A stretch of DNA of 64,000 nt from Microbacterium sp. K24 (GTDB lineage: Bacteria > Actinomycetota > Actinomycetes > Actinomycetales > Microbacteriaceae): the NCBI RefSeq assembly GCF_004794465.1, contig NZ_SSDJ01000138.1, forward strand, positions 1 through 64,000, given 5' to 3'. The position numbers and the translations under genes were made by a program. Position 1 is the first letter of the stretch; every line of letters starts with the position of its first letter. Below the pieces are notes generated by a model, which saw only the letters and a list, made by a program, of their open reading frames with translations, was not told where the DNA came from and ran no database searches. This document shows positions 24,834-34,127 of the stretch, piece after piece.

Positions 24834-27560
24834 GTGACCGTGCACGACCAGGATCCGTATTCCCAGGGCCCCCAGGACAGCGATCCGGAAGAGACCGGCG
24901 AGTGGCAGCAGTCGCTCGATGAGCTGGTGGACGCGAAGGGCCACGGCCGCGGCCGCGAGATCATGCTCAGCCTGCTCAAGCGCTCCAAGGAGCTGCACCT
25001 GGGCGTGCCGATGGTCCCGACGACGGACTACATCAACACCATCGCCCCGGAGAACGAGCCGGAGTTCCCCGGCGACGAAGAGGTCGAGCGCCGTTACCGC
25101 GCGTGGATCCGCTGGAACGCGGCCATCACGGTGCACCGCGCGCAGCGCCCCGGCATCGGCGTTGGCGGACACATCTCGACCTACGCGTCGTCGGCCGCGC
25201 TCTACGAGGTGGGCTTCAACCACTTCTTCAAGGGTGCCGACAACGCCGGCGGCGCCGACCAGATCTTCATCCAGGGCCACGCCTCCCCCGGAACCTACGC
25301 GCGCTCCTTCCTCGAAGGCCGCCTGACCGAGGACCAGCTCGACGGATTCCGCCAGGAGAAGTCGCACGCACCGAACGGCATCCCCTCGTACCCGCACCCG
25401 CGGCTCATGCCCGAGTACTGGCAATTCCCGACCGTTTCGATGGGCCTCGGTCCGATCAACGCCATCTACCAGGCGATGTCGAACAAGTACCTCGAGAACC
25501 GCGGCATCAAGGACACCTCCGCCTCGCACGTCTGGGCCTTCCTCGGCGACGGCGAGATGGACGAGGTCGAGAGCCGCGGCCAGCTGCAGGTCGCCGCCAA
25601 CGAGGGTCTCGACAACCTCACCTTCATCGTCAACTGCAACCTGCAGCGCCTCGACGGTCCGGTGCGCGGCAACGGCAAGATCGTGCAGGAGCTCGAGTCG
25701 TTCTTCCGCGGTGCCGGCTGGAACGTCATCAAGGTCGTCTGGGGCCGCGAATGGGACGACCTGCTCGCCCGCGACACCGACGGCGCTCTCCTGAACCTCA
25801 TGAACGTCACGCCCGACGGCGACTTCCAGACGTACAAGGCCGAGTCCGGCGCGTACATCCGCGAGCACTTCTTCGGTCGCGACGAGCGCACCGCCGCGCT
25901 GGTCAAGGATTACTCTGACGACGACATCTGGAACCTCAAGCGCGGTGGCCACGACTACCGCAAGGTCTACGCAGCCTTCAAGGCCGCGACCGAGCACAAG
26001 GGCAAGCCCACCGTCATCCTGGCGAAGACCGTCAAGGGCTACGGCCTCGGTCCGCAGTTCGAGGGTCGCAACGCGACCCACCAGATGAAGAAGATGACGC
26101 TGGACAACCTCAAGACGTTCCGCGACGCGATGCACATCCCGATCACGGATGCGCAGCTCGAGGAGAACCCGTACCTGCCCCCGTACTACAACCCGGGACC
26201 CCAGGACGAGACGATCCAGTACATGCTCGAGCGCCGTCAGGCTCTCGGCGGCTTCCTGCCCGAGCGGCGCACGACCCACGTCGGCCTGTCGCTGCCGGAC
26301 GACGCGGCCTACGCGCTGCCCAAGAAGGGCTCCGGCACGCAGGAGATCGCCACGACCATGGCGTTCGTGCGACTGCTCAAGGACCTGCTGCGCTCGAAGG
26401 ACTTCGGTCACCGCATCGTGCCGATCATCCCCGACGAGGCGCGCACCTTCGGCATGGACGCGTACTTCCCGACGGCGAAGATCTACAACCCGAACGGCCA
26501 GCACTACACGTCGGTCGACCGGGAGCTGCTCCTCGCCTACAAGGAGAGCCCGCAGGGGCAGATCGTGCACGTCGGCATCAACGAGGCGGGCGCCCTCGCG
26601 GCGTTCACCGCGGCCGGCACGTCGTACGCGACCCACGGTGAGCCGCTCATCCCGATCTACCTCTTCTACTCGATGTTCGGCTTCCAGCGCACGGGTGACG
26701 CGCAGTGGGCGGCCGGCGACCAGATGGCCCGAGGCTTCATCATCGGCGCCACGGCAGGACGCACCACCCTCACGGGTGAGGGCCTCCAGCACGCCGACGG
26801 CCACTCGCACCTCCTCGCCGCGACCAACCCCGCGACGGTCTCGTACGACCCGGCGTACGGCTACGAGATCGCGCACATCATGCGCTCCGGTCTCGAGCGC
26901 ATGTACGGCGGCAACCACGAGGACCCGAACGTCATGTACTACCTCACGGTGTACAACGAGCCCATGGTGATGCCCGCCGAGCCCGAGAACGTGGACGTCG
27001 ACGGCATCGTCCGCGGCATCCACCGCGTCTCCGTCGGCGAGGGCGACGGCCCCCGCGCGCAGCTGTTCGCGTCGGGTGTCGGGCTCCCCTGGGCCCTCGA
27101 GGCGCAGGAGCTGCTGAAGAACGACTGGGGCGTGATCGCCGACGTGTGGTCGGTCACCTCGTGGACCGAGCTGCGCCGCGACGGCCTCGCCGCCGACGAG
27201 CACAACTTCCTGTACCCGGAGGAGGAGCCGCGCACGGCCTACCTCACCCAGAAGCTGCAGGGTGCCGAAGGTCCGGTCGTCGCGGTCAGCGACTTCATGC
27301 ACGCCGTGCAGGACCAGATCCGTCCGTGGGTTCCGAACCGCTTCGCCACGCTCGGCGCCGACGGCTTCGGCTTCTCCGACACCCGTGCCGCCGCTCGTCG
27401 CTTCTTCAAGATCGACGGACCGTCGGTCGTGGTGCGCACGCTGCAGTCGCTCGCCGAGGACGGCGTCGTCGACCGCTCGCTCGCCGCGCAGGCCATCCAG
27501 AAGTACAGCCTTCACGACGTGAACGCCGGCACCAGCGGCAACGCGGGCGGGGAGAGCTGA
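24834..27560 (+). CDS. aceE: Pyruvate dehydrogenase E1, homodimeric type
   Basis: A 908-aa thiamine-diphosphate enzyme that decarboxylates pyruvate and passes the acetyl group to lipoylated E2; it is full length. The ThDP motif is [13 protein letters not shown], with the closing Asn in [12 protein letters not shown]. Other E1 landmarks are [20 protein letters not shown], the pyrimidine-binding [16 protein letters not shown], and [12 protein letters not shown]. The start is GTG, with AAAGG 9 nt upstream. In this group AceE uses the same E2 as the 2-oxoglutarate complex (nt 3-1016 here). It is directly followed by a FasR-like regulator and the fab genes, linking acetyl-CoA supply to fatty acid synthesis. 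Confidence 0.97.
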   Translation: MTVHDQDPYSQGPQDSDPEETGEWQQSLDELVDAKGHGRGREIMLSLLKRSKELHLGVPMVPTTDYINTIAPENEPEFPGDEEVERRYRAWIRWNAAITVHRAQRPGIGVGGHISTYASSAALYEVGFNHFFKGADNAGGADQIFIQGHASPGTYARSFLEGRLTEDQLDGFRQEKSHAPNGIPSYPHPRLMPEYWQFPTVSMGLGPINAIYQAMSNKYLENRGIKDTSASHVWAFLGDGEMDEVESRGQLQVAANEGLDNLTFIVNCNLQRLDGPVRGNGKIVQELESFFRGAGWNVIKVVWGREWDDLLARDTDGALLNLMNVTPDGDFQTYKAESGAYIREHFFGRDERTAALVKDYSDDDIWNLKRGGHDYRKVYAAFKAATEHKGKPTVILAKTVKGYGLGPQFEGRNATHQMKKMTLDNLKTFRDAMHIPITDAQLEENPYLPPYYNPGPQDETIQYMLERRQALGGFLPERRTTHVGLSLPDDAAYALPKKGSGTQEIATTMAFVRLLKDLLRSKDFGHRIVPIIPDEARTFGMDAYFPTAKIYNPNGQHYTSVDRELLLAYKESPQGQIVHVGINEAGALAAFTAAGTSYATHGEPLIPIYLFYSMFGFQRTGDAQWAAGDQMARGFIIGATAGRTTLTGEGLQHADGHSHLLAATNPATVSYDPAYGYEIAHIMRSGLERMYGGNHEDPNVMYYLTVYNEPMVMPAEPENVDVDGIVRGIHRVSVGEGDGPRAQLFASGVGLPWALEAQELLKNDWGVIADVWSVTSWTELRRDGLAADEHNFLYPEEEPRTAYLTQKLQGAEGPVVAVSDFMHAVQDQIRPWVPNRFATLGADGFGFSDTRAAARRFFKIDGPSVVVRTLQSLAEDGVVDRSLAAQAIQKYSLHDVNAGTSGNAGGES

Positions 27561-27567
27561 GCCCTCG

Positions 27568-28788
27568 GTGACAGCTTCGTCTTCCCGCGACATGGACAAG
27601 GCCGCAACCCTCACCTGGCTGCGCCGGATATCCGGTGACATCGCCTCGGTGACGATCAAGCGCCTGGAAGACACGCTCCCCTGGTACGCCGACATGCCAC
27701 CGGCCCGCCGCTCCGCGGTCGGGCTGGTGGCCCAGGCGGGCATCACCTCGTTCATCCAGTGGTACGAGGATCCGACCTCGACTCCGTGGATCGCGGCCGA
27801 CATCTTCGCCGCAGCTCCCCGGGAGCTGCTGCGCAGCGTCAGCCTCCAGCAGACGCTGCAGCTCATCCGCGTGACGGTCGAGGTCACGGAGGAGCGCGTC
27901 GCCGGACGCGGCAACGACCTCCGCGAGGCGATCCTGCTCTACTCGCGGGATGTGGCCTTCGCCGCCGCCGACGTTTACGCCCGAGCGGCGGAAGCGCGGG
28001 GGCTGTGGGATGCACGGCTCGAGGCCCTCGTCGTCGACTCGATCCTCACGGGTGAGGCCGACGAAGAGCTCCCCAGCCGCATCGCGGCCCTCGGCTGGCA
28101 CGGTCACGGCGAGGTCGCTGTGCTGGTCGGCACGACTCCCCCGCAGTTCGACGTCGACCTCGTGCGTCGCACCGCGCGCAAACTCGCCGTCGACGTGCTC
28201 ATCGGCGTGCAGGGATCCCGGCTGGTCCTGGTACTCGGGCGTGCCCGCGTCGAAGGTCAGGAGGGCGAGGAGGACGAGCTCGGCTTCCTGGAGATCGCGG
28301 CCCGTCTCGAGCCGTCCTTCGGCCCGGGATACGTCGTGCTCGGGCCGCCGGTCGCCGCACTCGTCGATGCGAGTCAGAGCGCACGGGCGGCACTGGCCGG
28401 ATTCGCGGTCGCACGCGCCTGGCGGAGCGCCCCGCGTCCCGTCGAAGCCGACGATCTGCTGCCGGAGCGCGCACTGGCGGGTGATCCCCTCGCGAAGCAG
28501 ACCCTGATCGAGCGCATCTTCCGCCCGCTGCAGGCGCACTCCACCGATCTCGTGACGACGCTCTGGAGCTATCTCGACAACGGGCGCTCGCTCGAGGCGA
28601 CCGCCCGCGAGCTCTTCGTGCACCCGAACACGGTGCGCTACCGCCTCAAGCGCGTGAGCGAGGTCATCGGCTGGGATGCCACCGGACCCCGTGAAGCCCT
28701 GATCCTGCAGACCGCGCTGATCCTCGGCTCCATCGGGGTGGCTGATCAGGCACGTCGTCGCCCGACACTCCGCCGCACCCCGCGCTGA
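27568..28788 (+). CDS. fasR: PucR/CdaR-type regulator, FasR-like
   Basis: A 406-aa regulator. The C-terminal PucR helix-turn-helix is clear (TARELFVHPNTVRYRLKRVS), preceded by a GGDEF-like/PucR central part. In Streptomyces coelicolor, FasR of this family sits directly before fabD-fabH-acpP-fabF and activates that operon; the position here is the same, so the call rests on both domain and synteny. The start at GTG 27568 is 7 nt after the aceE stop; ATG 27592 (MDKAATLTW) is an alternative. It is probably co-transcribed with aceE. Confidence 0.85.
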   Translation: MTASSSRDMDKAATLTWLRRISGDIASVTIKRLEDTLPWYADMPPARRSAVGLVAQAGITSFIQWYEDPTSTPWIAADIFAAAPRELLRSVSLQQTLQLIRVTVEVTEERVAGRGNDLREAILLYSRDVAFAAADVYARAAEARGLWDARLEALVVDSILTGEADEELPSRIAALGWHGHGEVAVLVGTTPPQFDVDLVRRTARKLAVDVLIGVQGSRLVLVLGRARVEGQEGEEDELGFLEIAARLEPSFGPGYVVLGPPVAALVDASQSARAALAGFAVARAWRSAPRPVEADDLLPERALAGDPLAKQTLIERIFRPLQAHSTDLVTTLWSYLDNGRSLEATARELFVHPNTVRYRLKRVSEVIGWDATGPREALILQTALILGSIGVADQARRRPTLRRTPR

Positions 28789-28820
28789 GACCGGCGAATC
28801 GGCGGATCTGTGCGCCACAC

Positions 28821-28843
28821 ACAAGGGATCTTCGGAATCTTGT
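28821..28843. promoter_or_regulatory. Candidate regulator-binding palindrome upstream of fabD
   Basis: ACAAG (28821-28825) and CTTGT (28839-28843) are inverted around 13 nt, with partial symmetry inside (GGATC/GAATC). It sits 47-69 bp before the fabD start in the 101-bp gap after the fasR-like gene, where FasR would be expected to bind. Confidence 0.4.
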
Positions 28844-28889
28844 GATGGATCATCCACCGCTTCACGGCAATCGTTGGCAGACTGAGGGG

Positions 28890-29810
28890 GTGATTGTCGT
28901 CGTATGCCCGGGACAGGGCTCGCAGACCCCCGGATTCCTCGCCCCCTGGCTCGAGCTCGACGGGGTGGCCGAGCGCCTCGCCGCCTACTCCGAGGCGGCG
29001 GAGGTCGATCTCCGCGAACACGGGACCGTGTCGGATGCCGACACCATCCGTGACACGCGCATCGCGCAGCCGTTGATCGTCGCGGCTTCGCTGATCGCCG
29101 GAGACGCTCTGACGGAGCGCGCAGGCCGCCGCCCCGACGGAACCGCCGGGCACTCGGTGGGCGAGATCGCCGCCCTCGTCGGCAGCGGGGTGATCGATGC
29201 CGAGGCCGGCATGCGCCTCGTCGGCATCCGCGGACGAGCGATGGCGGATGCCGCGGCGCAGACGCCGACCGGGATGAGCGCGGTCATCGGCGGCGACGAG
29301 GCCGCGATCCTCGAGCGGCTCACCGAACTCGGCCTCTCCCCCGCGAACTACAACGGCGGCGGCCAGCTCGTGGTCGCGGGCGAGCTGCCCGGACTCGACG
29401 CCCTCGCGACCGAACCGGTCAAGGGCACCCGCGTGATCCCGCTCCAGGTCGCCGGCGCCTTCCACACCGAATACATGGCTTCGGCGGTGGCCGCCCTGCG
29501 CGACGCCGTCGCCGCCGTGACGCCCGCGGATCCCTCTCTCACGCTGTGGACGAACCGCGACGGGTCCGTGGTCGACAGCGGCGCCACGGCGCTCTCGTAC
29601 CTCGTCGACCAGGTGTCGTCGCCCGTGCGGTGGGACCTCTGCATGAACTCCTTCGCCGACGGCGGCATCACCGGCCTGATCGAGCTCGCCCCGGCGGGCG
29701 CCCTCACCGGTCTCGCCAAGCGCGGCCTCCGCGGTGTTCCGACCGTCGCCGTCAAGACCCCCGATGACCTCGATGCGGCGGTCGCGCTGCTGAATGGAGA
29801 CGCCGCATGA
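28890..29810 (+). CDS. fabD: Malonyl-CoA:ACP malonyltransferase
   Basis: A 306-aa enzyme that loads malonate onto acyl carrier protein for fatty acid synthesis. It shows the N-terminal VVVCPGQGSQTPGFL, the nucleophile motif GHSVGE with Ser89, the arginine region at MRLVGIRGRAM, and the His in VAGAFHTEYM. The start is GTG 28890; CAGACT 6 nt upstream resembles a -10 for a leaderless mRNA. An in-frame ATG at 28842 lies within the probable operator. It overlaps fabH by 4 bp (ATGA), so the two are translationally coupled. Confidence 0.94.
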   Translation: MIVVVCPGQGSQTPGFLAPWLELDGVAERLAAYSEAAEVDLREHGTVSDADTIRDTRIAQPLIVAASLIAGDALTERAGRRPDGTAGHSVGEIAALVGSGVIDAEAGMRLVGIRGRAMADAAAQTPTGMSAVIGGDEAAILERLTELGLSPANYNGGGQLVVAGELPGLDALATEPVKGTRVIPLQVAGAFHTEYMASAVAALRDAVAAVTPADPSLTLWTNRDGSVVDSGATALSYLVDQVSSPVRWDLCMNSFADGGITGLIELAPAGALTGLAKRGLRGVPTVAVKTPDDLDAAVALLNGDAA

Positions 29811-30808
29811 GCATCACTCTCGCCCAGACTGCCGGCCCCGCCTACACGCGCATCTACTCCTTCGGCGCCGCCCGCGGCGAGAACGCCGTCCCGAACGATG
29901 ATCTGATCGGGCCGATCGACTCCAGCGATGAGTGGATCCGCCAGCGTACGGGCATCATCACCCGCGTCCGCGCCGACAAGGCCACCGACGCGATCGACCT
30001 CGCCACGACCGCGGCGACTGAAGCCATCGAGAAGTCCGGAATCGCCGCCGATCAGGTCGACCTGGTGATCGTGGCGACGATCAGCAACCCGAAGCAGACG
30101 CCCTCGGTCTCGGCGATCGTCGCAGACCGCGTGGGAGCCAATCCCGCAGCCGCCTACGACATCAACGCGGCCTGCGCCGGCTACGCGTACGCGGTCGCCC
30201 AGGCGGACGCCCTGATCAAGGCCGGAGCCGCCCGGTACGCACTCGTGATCGGCACCGAGAAGCTCTCCGACATCGTCGACCCCGCCGACCGCAGCATCTC
30301 CTTCCTGCTCGGCGACGGCGCCGGCGCCGCCCTGATCGGCCCGAGCGACACGCCCGGCATCGCTCCCGCGGTGTGGGGCTCCGACGGCTCGAAGGCGGAA
30401 GCCGTGGGCATGAACGGCACCCTCACGGATTTCCGCGACGGCGAGGTGCCGTGGCCGACGCTGCGCCAGGAGGGCCAGACCGTGTTCCGCTGGGCTGTCT
30501 GGGAGATGGCGAAGGTCGCGCGCGAGGCGCTCGACAGGGCCGGCGTCGAACCGACCGACATCGCCGCCTTCATCCCTCACCAGGCGAACATGCGCATCAT
30601 CGACGAGTTCGCCAAGCAGCTGAAACTGCCGGAGTCGACGGTGATCGCCCGTGACATCGAGACGACCGGCAACACCTCGGCCGCCTCCATCCCGCTCGCC
30701 AGCCACCGGCTGATGGCGGAGCACCCCGAGCTGTCCGGCGGTCTCGCCCTGCAGATCGGATTCGGCGCGGGGCTCGTCTTCGCCGCCCAGGTCGTCGTCC
30801 TCCCCTGA
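29807..30808 (+). CDS. fabH: 3-oxoacyl-ACP synthase III
   Basis: A 333-aa thiolase-fold condensing enzyme that starts each fatty acid by joining an acyl-CoA primer to malonyl-ACP. The catalytic triad is visible: Cys123 in INAACAGYAYA, His in FIPHQANMRI and Asn in ETTGNTSAASIP. The N-terminal RIYSFGAARGENAVPND is typical of actinobacterial FabH, which uses branched primers. The start overlaps the fabD stop. Confidence 0.95.
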   Translation: MSITLAQTAGPAYTRIYSFGAARGENAVPNDDLIGPIDSSDEWIRQRTGIITRVRADKATDAIDLATTAATEAIEKSGIAADQVDLVIVATISNPKQTPSVSAIVADRVGANPAAAYDINAACAGYAYAVAQADALIKAGAARYALVIGTEKLSDIVDPADRSISFLLGDGAGAALIGPSDTPGIAPAVWGSDGSKAEAVGMNGTLTDFRDGEVPWPTLRQEGQTVFRWAVWEMAKVAREALDRAGVEPTDIAAFIPHQANMRIIDEFAKQLKLPESTVIARDIETTGNTSAASIPLASHRLMAEHPELSGGLALQIGFGAGLVFAAQVVVLP

Positions 30809-30825
30809 GATCGTCCGACCTTCCC

Positions 30826-30831
30826 TAGACT
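30826..30831 (+). promoter_or_regulatory. -10 element (TAGACT) of an internal acpP promoter
   Basis: TAGACT lies in the 67-bp fabH-acpP gap, 45 bp before the acpP ATG, and would give a leader of about 38 nt. Confidence 0.55.
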
Positions 30832-30875
30832 GTTCCACGGTTCCGAATACAACCCGTAAGAAAGAGGAAGACCAC

Positions 30876-31124
30876 ATGGCTTTCACCAACGATGAGGTCC
30901 TCGCTGGCCTCGCTGAGCTGATCACCGACGAGACCGGCATCAACGCGTCCGAGGTCGCCCTCGAGAAGTCGTTCACGGACGACCTCGACATCGACTCGAT
31001 CTCGATGATGACGATCGTCGTCAACGCCGAGGAGAAGTTCGGCGTCACCATCCCCGACGACGAGGTCAAAAACCTCAAGACCGTCGGCGACGCCGTCAGC
31101 TTCATCGTCGCGGGCCAGGAGTAA
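30876..31124 (+). CDS. acpP: Acyl carrier protein
   Basis: An 82-aa acidic four-helix protein that carries growing acyl chains. The phosphopantetheine attachment site is Ser41 in DLDIDSISMM. The start follows AGAAAGAGGAAG, a strong ribosome site, as expected for one of the most abundant proteins. It has its own -10 element upstream and a strong hairpin downstream, which together could raise its level above the other Fab proteins. Confidence 0.97.
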   Translation: MAFTNDEVLAGLAELITDETGINASEVALEKSFTDDLDIDSISMMTIVVNAEEKFGVTIPDDEVKNLKTVGDAVSFIVAGQE

Positions 31125-31131
31125 TCCCGAC

Positions 31132-31168
31132 AGGATGCCACCCCCGCACCTGCGGGGCGTGGCATCCT
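31132..31168 (+). terminator. Hairpin between acpP and fabF (partial terminator or mRNA stabiliser)
   Basis: AGGATGCCAC (31132-31141) and GTGGCATCCT (31159-31168) pair perfectly, enclosing a second CCCCGCA/TGCGGGG stem. There is no T run after it, so read-through to fabF is likely. Confidence 0.65.
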
Positions 31169-31217
31169 CTGCCTTGCCCGCATTCGCTCAGCACCCGTCC
31201 CGACAAGGAACCACACC

Positions 31218-32459
31218 ATGACCAAGCGCATCGTCGTCACCGGCATCGGCGCCACGTCCGCCATCGGCGGGACGGCACCCGAGAACTGGACCAACCTGCT
31301 CGCAGGCGTGTCCGGGGCCCGGACCCTCGAGCACGACTGGGTGCAGCAGTACGAGCTGCCCGTCACCTTCGCCGCCGAGGCGATCGTGCGGCCCGAAGAG
31401 GTCCTGCCCCGTCATGAGGCGAAGCGTCTCGACCCGTCGTCGCAGTTCGCTCTCATCGCCGCACGCGAGGCCTGGGCCGACGCCGGCGCCCCCGAGGTCG
31501 ACCCCGAGCGTCTCGGCATCGACTTCGCCACCGGAATCGGCGGGCTGTGGACGCTCCTCGACGCCTGGGACACCCTGCGCGAGAAGGGTCCGCGCCGCGT
31601 CATGCCGCTGACCGTCCCGATGCTCATGCCGAACGCGGCAGCCGGCAACCTCTCCCTGCAGTTCCACGCCCGCGCCTACGCCCAGACCGTGGTGAGCGCG
31701 TGCGCGTCGAGCACCGAGTCCATCATCCACGCCTTCCACCACCTGCAGAACGGCGACGCCGACATCGTGATCGCCGGCGGCACCGAGTCCGCGATCCACC
31801 CGATCACCATGGCGTCGTTCGCGTCGGCGCAGGCCCTGTCGCGGCGCAACGACGACCCCGCGCACGCCTCCCGGCCGGGCGCCATCGACCGCGACGGCTT
31901 CGTCATGGGCGAGGGCGCTGCCGCCCTGATCCTCGAGACCGAGGAGCACGCGAAGGCACGCGGTGCGAAGATCTACGGCTACGTGCTCGGCGGCAGTGTG
32001 ACCGCCGACGCGTACCACATCACCGGGAACGACCCCGAGGGAACCGGCGCGGCACGCGCGGTGACGCAGGCCCTCGCCGAGGCCGGAGTCACGGCCGACC
32101 AGGTCACCCACATCAACGCGCACGCGACGTCGACCCCGGTCGGCGACCCGAACGAGTACGTCGCGCTGAAGAAGGTCTTCGGCGACCGGATCGACGAGAT
32201 CCCCGTCTCGGCGACGAAGGCGTCCACGGGCCACCTGCTCGGCGGCACCGGCGCGCTCGAGGCGATCTTCTCGCTCCTCGCTCTGCGCGACCGCGTCGCT
32301 CCGCCGACGATCAACATGACCGAGCCCGACCCGGCCGTGCCGTTCCGCCTGTCCGGCGAAGCGACCCCGCTGGGCGACGGACCGCAGATCGCGATCAGCA
32401 ACTCCTTCGGCTTCGGCGGCCACAACGCCGTCGCTGTGTTCGCCGGCGTCGACGACTGA
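31218..32459 (+). CDS. fabF: 3-oxoacyl-ACP synthase II
   Basis: A 413-aa elongating condensing enzyme. The active-site Cys162 lies in VVSACASSTES; the two His are in INAHATSTPVGD and KASTGHLLGGTG; the C-terminal ISNSFGFGGHNA loop is intact. It extends acyl-ACP with malonyl-ACP in the cytoplasm. It follows acpP after a hairpin-containing 93-bp gap, with AAGGAA 8 nt before the ATG. It ends in a strong terminator and closes the fab unit. Confidence 0.96.
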   Translation: MTKRIVVTGIGATSAIGGTAPENWTNLLAGVSGARTLEHDWVQQYELPVTFAAEAIVRPEEVLPRHEAKRLDPSSQFALIAAREAWADAGAPEVDPERLGIDFATGIGGLWTLLDAWDTLREKGPRRVMPLTVPMLMPNAAAGNLSLQFHARAYAQTVVSACASSTESIIHAFHHLQNGDADIVIAGGTESAIHPITMASFASAQALSRRNDDPAHASRPGAIDRDGFVMGEGAAALILETEEHAKARGAKIYGYVLGGSVTADAYHITGNDPEGTGAARAVTQALAEAGVTADQVTHINAHATSTPVGDPNEYVALKKVFGDRIDEIPVSATKASTGHLLGGTGALEAIFSLLALRDRVAPPTINMTEPDPAVPFRLSGEATPLGDGPQIAISNSFGFGGHNAVAVFAGVDD

Positions 32460-32472
32460 CCCGCCGTCGCAG

Positions 32473-32509
32473 ACGAGGACCCCGCCCCTTCCCGGGGCGG
32501 GGTCCTCGT
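32473..32509 (+). terminator. Terminator of the fab cluster
   Basis: ACGAGGACCCCGCCCC (32473-32488) pairs perfectly with GGGGCGGGGTCCTCGT (32494-32509) around a 5-nt loop. It begins 13 nt after the fabF stop. Confidence 0.85.
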
Positions 32510-32601
32510 CATATGAAGCGGGGAAACGTCTTCTCAGCGTCCGGGACGAATCACCGGCATCCGATACTCACGCCTCCCCCGCTCCAGGTCTCTCGGCGGC
32601 G

Positions 32602-33105
32602 TCAGCCGACCTTGTGGAGCCAGACGACGCGCGCGTCGTCGCTGGCGTGGCGGAACGGCTCCAGCTCCTCGTCCCAGGCCGAGCCGAGCGCGATATCCAG
32701 TTCGCGCTGCAGCTCGACCGCGCTTCCGGCGGAGATCTCCATCGCATAGCGGATGCGATCCTCGCCGATGACGATGTTGCCCGCGGCATCCGTCTGGGCG
32801 TAGTGGATGCCGAGATCCGGGGTGTGCAGCCAGCGGCCTCCGTCGCTGCGAGGAGTGGGATCCTCGGTGACCTCGAAGCGCAGGTGCTCCCAGCCGCGGA
32901 TCGCGGTCGCCAGAGCAGCGCCGGTGCCGACCGGGCCGTCCCAGTAGAACTCGGCGCGGCGGGCGCCGTCGAGGACGGGCTGCTCGGTCCAGTCGAAATT
33001 CACCGCGCGCCCGATAGCGCGACCGACCGCCCACTCGAGGTGGGGGCAGAGCGCGCGAGGCGCAGAGTGGATGAACACCACTCCGCGTGCGTAAGCCGTC
33101 GCCAT
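32602..33105 (-). CDS. DUF3145 family protein
   Basis: A 167-aa soluble protein of the actinobacterial DUF3145 family, with no known function. Family landmarks are the opening RGVVFIHSAPRALCPHLEWA, the segment FDWTEQPVLDGARRAEFYWDG, and RYAMEISAGSAVELQRELD near the end. Its location after fabF is common in actinobacteria, which suggests a link to lipid or envelope metabolism without showing one. The start ATG is preceded by GGAGA. An 80-bp stretch upstream (33106-33232) should hold the promoter. Confidence 0.9.
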   Translation of the reverse strand: MATAYARGVVFIHSAPRALCPHLEWAVGRAIGRAVNFDWTEQPVLDGARRAEFYWDGPVGTGAALATAIRGWEHLRFEVTEDPTPRSDGGRWLHTPDLGIHYAQTDAAGNIVIGEDRIRYAMEISAGSAVELQRELDIALGSAWDEELEPFRHASDDARVVWLHKVG

Positions 33106-33232
33106 GATCTCTCCGTTTCATCAGGTGCGTCTTCCCCAACGACCTGAAACCCACGAGAGTGGCGAGAATATGCGGTTATGGGCCCATTCTCGCCCAGTCC
33201 GGCCGAAATCACAAGCATGTAGTTCGGGTACG

Positions 33233-33265
33233 GAAAGGCCCCGGTCATCTCGACCGGGGCCTTTC
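33233..33265. terminator. Terminator of the oxygenase-like gene
   Basis: GAAAGGCCCCGGTC (33233-33246) pairs perfectly with GACCGGGGCCTTTC (33252-33265). It lies 37 bp after the minus-strand gene ending at 33302, and could also stop plus-strand transcription. Confidence 0.8.
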
Positions 33266-33301
33266 GTGCTGCGACGGGGTCGACGACCCCGATGACGAGG
33301 C

Positions 33302-34075
33302 TTACGCCTCGCTCATCGCCTGCTTGACCTGCTGACCCTTGGCCGCGTAGTAGGCGGCACGGGCGGCATCCTTGCGGGCCTGTTCGGCGTAACCGAGCTC
33401 GAGCGTCTCCTGGTCGACCTCGTAGTTCGGGACGTCGTCGGTGCCGTGGTACTTCTCGATGTACGCATCGAGCTCGGGACCCGAGGTCCACGACGTGATG
33501 AGGCAGTAGCGCGGCTCGTCGCCGTTGTGCGTGGCGGCGTGCCAGAGACGCTGCGTGTCGACGATGAGCTGTGCGCCCGCGGGAAGCGCGATGCGGTACT
33601 CGATGCTCGGGTCGGTGCGGTTCTCACGCAGGACGAAGTAGCTGTCCTTGTCATCCGTCAGGTTGAAGAACCCGCGGACCACCCAGCCGGTGCCGTCGGG
33701 GTTCAGACGGTTGTTGTCGTCCTGGTGCAGGTTGTAGAGGCACTCGCCGTAGGGCGTGGGCTGCAGCTCGATCACGCGGCAGCGGCCGACGTTGGCGCCC
33801 GGCTCCTGCGCACGACGGGTCAGGTTCGGGGCCTTCTCGGTCTGCGAGTCGATCCAGACGCCGTCCTTGTCGGTGCGCGGCGGCTTGTGGTTCCAGAAGC
33901 CGTTGCACTCGATGTCACCGAAGGCGCTCGCGAGCGGAGCGAACCGGGTGTCGCCCGACGACTTCCAGTCGTTGTACTCGATGTCGAGCCATTCCTTGGG
34001 GTCGAGCTCCTGGTTGTAGCTGTCGAGGACGACGAATCCCTTTTCCTCGAGCGCCTTTGACTTGATGTATCCCAT
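33302..34075 (-). CDS. Putative 2OG-Fe(II) oxygenase-like protein with iron-box promoter
   Basis: A 257-aa protein; the family name is not certain. Residues 113-196 have the double-stranded beta-helix pattern of phytanoyl-CoA/2-oxoglutarate dioxygenases: the HxD pair H117/D119 in LYNLHQDDN, a distal His (H179 in RLWHAATHN) and R189 about ten residues later for the 2-oxoglutarate carboxylate. The N-terminal 110 residues are rich in Trp, Asp and Lys, and the C-terminal 40 form a charged helix. Such enzymes hydroxylate small molecules or proteins using iron. A DtxR/IdeR-like box lies 53-71 bp upstream, so the gene probably responds to iron. The ribosome site GAGAGGA is set back by a palindrome. 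Confidence 0.68.
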   Translation of the reverse strand: MGYIKSKALEEKGFVVLDSYNQELDPKEWLDIEYNDWKSSGDTRFAPLASAFGDIECNGFWNHKPPRTDKDGVWIDSQTEKAPNLTRRAQEPGANVGRCRVIELQPTPYGECLYNLHQDDNNRLNPDGTGWVVRGFFNLTDDKDSYFVLRENRTDPSIEYRIALPAGAQLIVDTQRLWHAATHNGDEPRYCLITSWTSGPELDAYIEKYHGTDDVPNYEVDQETLELGYAEQARKDAARAAYYAAKGQQVKQAMSEA

Positions 34076-34090
34076 GATCTGAGTCAGATC
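34076..34090. repeat. Perfect 15-bp palindrome directly before the start codon
   Basis: GATCTGAGTCAGATC (7+1+7) abuts the ATG of the oxygenase-like gene. In the mRNA it could form a 5-bp stem that brings the distant GAGAGGA site closer, or it could be a protein-binding site. Confidence 0.6.
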
Positions 34091-34127
34091 CTCTCATCGG
34101 GGGCCAGCACGTTTTAACAGGCCCTGA

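Noticed and set aside
24693..27914. A 1073-codon open frame antisense to aceE, and similar long antisense frames opposite glnE (12100-15036), glnA1 (5521-7116) and the DUF262 gene (34138-36135)
   Set aside because: They mirror real genes and arise from the G/C bias at third codon positions; translations are Arg/Asp/Val/Leu-rich without any recognisable domain.
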